Source: Lichtheimia corymbifera B2541 (lineage: Eukaryota > Mucoromycota > Mucoromycetes > Mucorales > Lichtheimiaceae). From it: DNA of 64,000 bases. Made by a program: the position numbers and the translations under genes. This document shows, piece after piece, positions 58,840 through 64,000 of this stretch (its first letter is position 1; every line of letters begins with the position of its first letter). The stretch lies in contig JNEU01000915.1 in assembly GCA_000697475.1 (NCBI GenBank), positions 1-64,000 of the forward strand, in the 5' to 3' direction. The notes beneath the pieces were generated by a model, which was not told the origin of the DNA, did no database searches, and saw only the letters and a program-made list of their open reading frames with translations.

Positions 58840-59060
58840 GTCGACTGAAGGGAGAGCAATGGATTGGTGGAATGAGTTGCTGCAACAAAAGGTAGGGTGG
58901 TCGAACTTACACGTGAGTGAGAAAGAACAAGGCACACACACCCCCCCCCCCCCCCCCCCAGAAAAGCGCGGTGTCCTCTTTCAGCCCAACTCGCAGCAGG
59001 CTCTCTCTTCTTTTTCTCTTTACACACACACACACACACACTCTCTCTCTCTACCCCGTC
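58840..59060. promoter_or_regulatory. Bidirectional promoter with C19 and CA/CT tracts
   Basis: This 221-bp gap separates divergent start codons at 58839 (minus) and 59061 (plus). It holds a run of 19 C (58941-58959), then a (CA)n tract (59021-59040) running into (CT)n (59041-59052), ending 8 bp before the plus-strand ATG. No clear TATA box was found. The pyrimidine tract is probably the leader of the plus-strand transcript. Confidence 0.6.
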
Positions 59061-59903
59061 ATGATCTCCATCTTTGCAGCCATTGTGACCACAGTGTTAA
59101 TTCTCATTCCCTCTGTGCCATTGTTCATCTATGTGGTTGGTCTACTACTTCCCGAGGAACACACTGTCTCTCGTTCGGCGACTTTGCATACAACAGCTGA
59201 CAAGATATGGTCGCTTCTCACTCATGTCCAAGATTACCCCTCATGGCAACCTGGTCTGGACCGTATCGAATGCACTCGAGAGGAAAATGTAGCAGAACAG
59301 CAAGTAGTCTTTGTCGAATATACCAAACGTAACAAGCGTATCACTACTGTGGTGGATGCAGCTGGACACCGAATCCTATCCCGCATGACAGAAGAAGACA
59401 GCACCACCAACAACGCAAACACCGCCACCGCACACAACAACAACAACAACAACAACACCTTGAAACATAAGCCCACGTTTATTGGTACTTGGACATTCGA
59501 TATCACAGAAAGCAAGGAACAAGATGGCCATACTACGATTACAATCACTGAGAAAGGCGTCATCACACGACCTATGGTACGACTATTGCATATGACATTA
59601 TTGGGCTTCCATCGGCGCATCGATCGCTTCCTGAAGGATTTGGAAAACAAGATTCATCATGATGCTATCATGCAGGAACCAATGGTCGATGATAAGGAAC
59701 AACCCCATGTGGATGAAGAGCAATTGTCCAATGCAATCAACCAAGATGTTACCGAGAACAACAAAGGACATGACGAGGAAGAGGTGTTATCACAAGAATC
59801 AATCACACCATCCACCACAAGAAGCAACGATTCATCACCTACCGTCGACAAGGAATGGGATCTAATGAGTGAGATCTATGAGCGACCCAATGCACATGCC
59901 TGA
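59061..59903 (+). CDS. Membrane-anchored SRPBCC (START-like) protein
   Basis: Intronless, 280 residues. The start is the Met directly after the CT tract, because the upstream open codons read only simple repeats. Residues 2-28 form a hydrophobic anchor or signal ('ISIFAAIVTTVLILIPSVPL'). Residues 35-200 fit the polyketide-cyclase/SRPBCC lipid-binding fold: 'HTVSRSATLHTTADKIWSLL', 'VQDYPSWQPGLDRIEC', 'TFIGTWTFDITE', 'GVITRPMVRLLHM', then the long C-terminal helix 'HRRIDRFLKDLENKI'. A poly-Asn loop (residues 128-134) is inserted. The tail (after 210) is acidic and disordered. Similar proteins bind hydrophobic ligands; the ligand is unknown. Confidence 0.82.
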   Translation: MISIFAAIVTTVLILIPSVPLFIYVVGLLLPEEHTVSRSATLHTTADKIWSLLTHVQDYPSWQPGLDRIECTREENVAEQQVVFVEYTKRNKRITTVVDAAGHRILSRMTEEDSTTNNANTATAHNNNNNNNTLKHKPTFIGTWTFDITESKEQDGHTTITITEKGVITRPMVRLLHMTLLGFHRRIDRFLKDLENKIHHDAIMQEPMVDDKEQPHVDEEQLSNAINQDVTENNKGHDEEEVLSQESITPSTTRSNDSSPTVDKEWDLMSEIYERPNAHA

Positions 59904-60063
59904 TCACATATATATATCTTATATATACACCCTTCCATCCGCTTGTACATATTTCTCTTTGCTGATATACCACTTTTTGATAATACAAAGAACGTTGATG
60001 ATGCTATCACACGGATATATACATATATAAGAAAGGGAGGAGAGAGACTATGGAGAGTACCGA

Positions 60064-60222
60064 TCATTCTTGCTTTAGTTGCCTTGTTTTCCTAAGCATA
60101 AACCATGTTGAGGCTTGCCGATATGCATACAAAGAAATGTCAAATATGATAGCGGATAAGACAGGGGCTATGACAACAAGGGCGAGATAGTGGGGCAACC
60201 GGGATATGGCTTCAAGTATCAT
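60064..60222 (-). CDS. Candidate 52-residue membrane microprotein
   Basis: The frame starts at the Met in 'MILEAISRLPHYLALVVIAP' and ends 'WFMLRKTRQLKQE'. It has one hydrophobic segment (about residues 11-31) and a basic C-terminal end, the usual charge layout of a single-pass membrane protein. The frame stays open upstream for 60 codons, but those read a leader of CA/CT and T-rich simple sequence like that before neighbouring genes, which supports transcription of this strand. No family was recognised. The short length makes chance a real alternative. Confidence 0.45.
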   Translation of the reverse strand: MILEAISRLPHYLALVVIAPVLSAIIFDISLYAYRQASTWFMLRKTRQLKQE

Positions 60223-60670
60223 TCCAATAAAAGACTGTGTGTGTTTGACTGTGTGAGAGAAGAGTACAAAAGGGAATGAAAGAAAGAGTGTGATGATACA
60301 TGTATTGAGCTTTTTGGACTTTTTGTTGGGGAGAACAAATCGGCTAGGACATGAGGAATCAAATGAACGTGACACCAAGTGTGATGTGTGAATGTGGCTC
60401 ATGCGTTACAAAGGCATGCATATAGAAAATCATTTCCTTTGGGCACACGTGTAGTTCATCATTCAAAGTGATCTGTTGATAGACACTGGTTATGAAATAC
60501 TGGCAAGCCTATGAAGTCTTTATGTATCATGTCTCTTTATTCACCAAGGATCGACTAGGCTTGCTCCTGAAATTTTAAGCCCAGAATGGAAGACGCTCTA
60601 CTTTCTATCAATGATCTCTATCATTTCAATGCTGCTGAATGTAAATGAAAACTTTATTATGTAGTCTTAT
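60223..60670. other. Intergenic region
   Basis: This is the leader and promoter of the small gene at 60222 and the 3' flank of the bZIP gene. 'aatgtaaatgaaaac' precedes the bZIP stop region. Nothing else was seen. Confidence 0.5.
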
Positions 60671-61868
60671 TTACTGATCATCATGGTAGCTGTCAGAGTT
60701 AGACCTCGCATGAAACGCTTCCAACTCATCCGGCGTTATATCACTGAGCAAAGCTAATGCCCTGAATTCATCACAAAAGTTCTCGTCACATTGCGGTGCT
60801 GCGTTGTAGGGTGGTGGTCCGTTCACATTGGTAGATGGATGTTGTGTGGTATCAGGAAGCGTTGGGTTGTTCACGGTTGAGCTAATGTCTGCGAGCCATT
60901 GGTCCAGGATAGTTTGTGGTTGTTGTTGTGTGTGGGCATTGTCGTTTTCATGTGTGGATGTGCTGCATGATTGATTGGGTGATTCGCATATCAAGATAGG
61001 GTCAATGAATTCTCCATTCTTTTCCTGATGATGATGCTGATGCTGATGCTGATGCGTGCTATTATTATTATGATGCAAATCCAAGGTATTAAATAGGTCA
61101 TCAAAAAGGGAGACGGTTGGGATGTTTGTTGATGAAGGAAAAGACATAGGCTCAGGTGGCGGCGGTACAGGTTCTCGTGGGCTCTTTTTGTTACATATCC
61201 TTTTTCGATTGCATTTGCCAGTTGGGCATGATTTCTTATCGCAGCGACTATGATCATCGTCATTATCGTTTGATTGCTGTAACCGGATTCGTTTGAGTGA
61301 ATTGTTTTCTTTTTTGAGTCGTTCTAGTTCCTCCATCAGAGATGCATTCTCTTTGACGAGCGAGCTTTCATCCTTAGCATTCAGCCTTCGTTGTTCTTCA
61401 AGCTGCTGTATACGTTCCTGCAATCCCCCAACAAGTTGCTCACGTCGTTCTCGAAAGGCCCGTTGTGCTGCCCTATTCTGTGCTTTGCGCTTTGTGCTTG
61501 TATCGATCTTTTGAAGAAGCATGATGGTGGTGAATGTCAAAAGTCACTGAATTTATGCGTTGAAACGTTTGTGAAACATACCTTATTGTAGCTGGGTTCA
61601 ATATCATCGCCTATTGTTGCTCCTAAGGCCGGTCAGCGGAAAAATTAACCCCGTTCGATCCATTGATTAATAAGCGGCCATGAATTTGTAAAGTTCCCCG
61701 CTTACCTTGGTTTGCTTTGTTGGATCTTGCACTTCTGCTAGGTAATACTCTTTTGCGTAATTGATCCTCGTTATTGTCTTCTTCTTCTACGCGTTTCTTG
61801 ATATCATCGCAGCAATATCGAAAACGTATCCGGGACCGTCGTTTTGAGGAAATGGTTCCACTAGACAT
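60671..61868 (-). CDS. bZIP transcription factor, Yap1/Pap1 type
   Basis: Three exons: 61868-61706, 61622-61582, 61507-60671; 346 residues. The basic region 'KRKAQNRAAQRAFRERRE' (74-91) is the fungal AP-1 signature and is followed by a leucine zipper ('LQERIQQLEEQRR', 'LEELERLKKENNSL'). Exon 2 joins 'EPSYNK' to 'IDTSTKRKAQ', the usual lead-in. Right after the zipper is a Cys cluster (C157, C162, C167, C173) in 'CDKKSCPTGKCNRKRIC'; further Cys pairs lie near the C-terminus ('QCDENFCDEF'). Yap1 and Pap1 sense oxidants through Cys-rich domains that mask a nuclear export signal, so redox control is possible but not shown. The N-terminal 68 residues are basic. Confidence 0.9.
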
Positions 61869-62399
61869 CAAGATAAGAGGGCGTGGGGCTGGTAAGTGAA
61901 AGGATGTAAGGACCGTTTCGTTGATAGTAAAAACACCGGGGTTTATAAGTGATTTATTGCTTACACATCAAGTGGCCATAGCACCCCACTGTATGGTTTG
62001 GTTTCTTCGGTTTTCATCCAGCGAATGTTCCTTTTTGGCAAATATAGCTTTTTGGTCCAACAACGATTGCCTTTGTTGCTCTCATTGAGAAGGTGTGCTT
62101 TTTTCATTGTTGCTGGAGATCATTGCCCCGCTCTATCAACCATGATGCCTTTGTTCACAGCATGTTCGGACACTTGACTCCGCGTTTTTTGTTGAATAAT
62201 GACGCCATGAGGCTGAGCAATGGTGCTTGTCTCTGCCATGCTGACAAATTACCTTGGATGTGGCAAATGTATTCTAAAGCGAACAAGTCATGGGGATAAA
62301 TATGTACTGTATTGGATAATAATAAAAAGTAATAATGCAAGGTATCTACTACTACTATATATCAATGCATAAAGATTGCATAGGGTATGATGATGTTGA
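61869..62399. other. Intergenic region
   Basis: This is the upstream region of the bZIP gene and the 3' flank of the coiled-coil gene, both minus strand. No frame or repeat of note was found. Confidence 0.6.
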
Positions 62400-64000
62400 T
62401 TATTTACACAAGAAGGAACGATGATGATTCTTAAAAGAATGATGCAAAGGATAGACCCAAAAAGCTGCTAGACGAGGTTTCAGCATTCTAAAATGATCGA
62501 CAAGATACTAGTGAATAACGGTTGTTTTTAGCATGCAAACCAGTATTTACCTGTTCCAAGATGCATTGACGTGCATGTATGTTTGAAACATTGGAAACCG
62601 CCTTGTGCAAAAGATCCACGAGCGCTGTATGTTGGACATCTACGGCATCATCTGTGATAAGGACCAAGTCGCCTGCAAGCTTGTGTGCTTGTGTTTGTTG
62701 TCGTTGAAGCTAATCATGATTCAGGTGATGAGTTGATCTGCGTGATTTCTATGTGTGTGTGTGTCACTACTCACCTTGCGGCATTCTTCGGTAGCAATAC
62801 CGACACGCTTGCGAGTATGCTTGTGCTCCTCAACGGCTCTATCCAATGTTGCCTGGATACCACGTCGTCGCTCAATTTCTCTTCCAAGACGATCCTTAAC
62901 CACTTGGAGCTCGCCTTGCAATCTCTCATGCTCAGCTTGTCGTGCCGATGCTGCTTTTTCAACACGAGTCTCCCAATGTTTGCGGATAGCTAACTGGTCC
63001 TTGGACATGGATGCTTCCAAATCATTCACTTTTTGCTGCCATTGTTGTTCACATGATGCTATAGCATGTTCCAAATTTTCCTCATACTCTCTTTCTCGTT
63101 CGGCCAAAGCAGCCTGGTGCTCGATACGTAGGACTTCAACCTCGTTCTCATGCTCATCCTTCATTTCTTGGATCATGTGTTGGTGCTCAGAAACAAGGTT
63201 TTGTACTCGTGCCTCATGTTGCATAGCCACTTGTTGACTCTCTAGCAAGAAACGATCCTTCATGGCTGCCAGGTCACCACGATAGCTTTCCTTGATTTGA
63301 CGTGTCTTTTGCTCGTACTTTTGTTCCATGGATCGTAATCGCTCCTCATACACTTGCTGAGCACCCTTCAAATAATACTCATTGGGCGATGATGATGGTG
63401 GTGGTGGTTGTTGTTGATTGGTATCTTTTTGCTGCTTGAGTTGGTCACGCAATTGCTGCAGCTCACACTGTTGTGCATCAAGTTGTGCTTGCCATTCCCG
63501 TTTTTCCTGCTCATGCACAGACTGCAAGCTGATAAGGCGTTCTTGCAGTAGTCGGATCGTTGATTCTTCTTCACTATCGCCTTGTGATGATGCGCTGTCA
63601 AGTGATGTGGGTGATGGTGGATATGCATGGTGTTGGTGATGTGATGATGGTGGTGGTGGTGAACATGCCTGGATACGGATATTGTTCTCAACAAGTTGTG
63701 CATATTCACAAGTCTTGGCATTCAGCCGTTGCTGGAATCCTGATATACGTCGTTCGTGCTTCTTTTGTTCAGTCTGCAACAACAACTCGTAATGCTCTCG
63801 TAAATCTTTGACTTGGTCTTCATGTTCCTTCTTCTCTTGTTCAAGCACCAACTGCATGCAATGGATCTAAAACCAAGGACAATGAGCATCGGTCATGTGC
63901 TCCATGTTTCGAAAGAGAACACGTTACCTGCTCAAGGAACTCCTGTTCCATGTCTCGGATTCTTTTCTCAGCCAAGCTATCCTTGAGTTTGACCTCTCGC
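62400..64000 (-). CDS. Coiled-coil protein, C-terminal part (runs off the right edge)
   Basis: Visible exons: 64000-63928 (partial), 63866-62775, 62709-62551, 62507-62400; about 472 residues to the stop. Introns are 61, 65 and 43 nt. Nearly all of it is predicted alpha-helical coiled coil rich in Glu, Gln, Lys and Arg ('VYEERLRSMEQKYEQKTRQI', 'EHENEVEVLRIEHQAALAER', 'LQGELQVVKDRLGREIERRR'). One Pro/Ser/His-rich break comes early ('CSPPPPSSHHQHH') and a second Pro-rich break sits in the middle of the coil. The end ('FRMLKPRLAAFWVYPLHH') is not coil. The N-terminus lies outside the window, so the family cannot be fixed; a cytoskeletal or centrosomal scaffold would fit. The final 36-residue exon rests on splice logic alone. 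Confidence 0.75.

Noticed and set aside
58917..59060. In-frame upstream extension of the SRPBCC protein
   Set aside because: It reads only the C19, CA and CT tracts (Pro, Thr-His and Leu-Ser repeats). The Met after the tracts begins a good hydrophobic anchor.
23156..61868. The idea that five transcription factors, TFIIF and a TORC2 subunit form a functional cluster
   Set aside because: The genes differ in strand, spacing and family, and are interleaved with housekeeping genes. Nothing suggests co-regulation beyond chance proximity.
1..64000. CRISPR array, rRNA, viral or secondary-metabolite cluster
   Set aside because: No regularly spaced identical repeats, no rRNA core sequences, no viral polymerase or capsid motifs, and no PKS/NRPS/terpene enzymes were seen. 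The single methyltransferase and SDR are not adjacent to any such enzyme.

Overview
This 64 kb window is nuclear DNA from a fungus. The best fit is an early-diverging, Mucoromycota (Mucorales-like) species. The fungal marks are elongation factor eEF3, a velvet regulator, an HbrB/Bit61 TORC2 subunit, a Yap1-type bZIP and many short spliceosomal introns (mostly 50-80 nt). A Dikarya origin looks unlikely because the window also encodes a clear C9orf72-like DENN protein together with a CSL (RBPJ-type) factor. The placement is an inference from gene content; no species is claimed.

Layout. Positions 1-3834 hold no convincing gene. They contain a diverged higher-order tandem repeat (518-1440), a foldback MITE-like element (276-482) and a partial second copy (2551-2692). 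From 3.8 kb on, the window is ordinary gene-dense DNA with 25 genes: SDHAF3 (+), a histidine phosphatase (-), casein kinase 1 (-), a SAM methyltransferase (-), a C2/TM/coiled-coil/chitin-binding-module protein (+), an SDR (+), CCT4 (-), a PH-domain protein (-), a C2H2 zinc-finger protein (+), SmD1 (-), an orphan Ser-rich protein (+), TFIIF-alpha (+), a C9orf72-like protein (-), an MCM1/SRF-type MADS factor (-), HbrB/Bit61 (-), an orphan Ser/Arg-rich protein (-), velvet (+), F-box/LRR (+), CSL (+), eEF3 (-), a gephyrin-like MogA-MoeA fusion (-), a membrane-anchored SRPBCC protein (+), a 52-residue membrane microprotein (-), a bZIP (-) and a coiled-coil protein cut by the right edge (-).

Gene models were built by hand from conserved protein motifs, GT-AG (and three GC-AG) splice sites and phase arithmetic. 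The exon sums give whole codons for every complete model. About 78 introns were placed. The genes do not form a metabolic cluster. Most are housekeeping (translation, chaperonin, splicing, transcription, mitochondrial complex II assembly, molybdenum cofactor) or regulatory: five DNA-binding factors of five families, a TORC2 subunit, CK1 and the C9orf72-like protein.

Most notable items: the fungal C9orf72 homologue (32502-34567), the unusual C2-TM-coil-CBM5/12 architecture (13465-14433), three GC-AG introns all with the donor GCAAGT, stop-free 3n introns inside the MADS and CSL domains, the microprotein, and the repeats at the left edge. No tRNA, rRNA, CRISPR or viral sequence was recognised.
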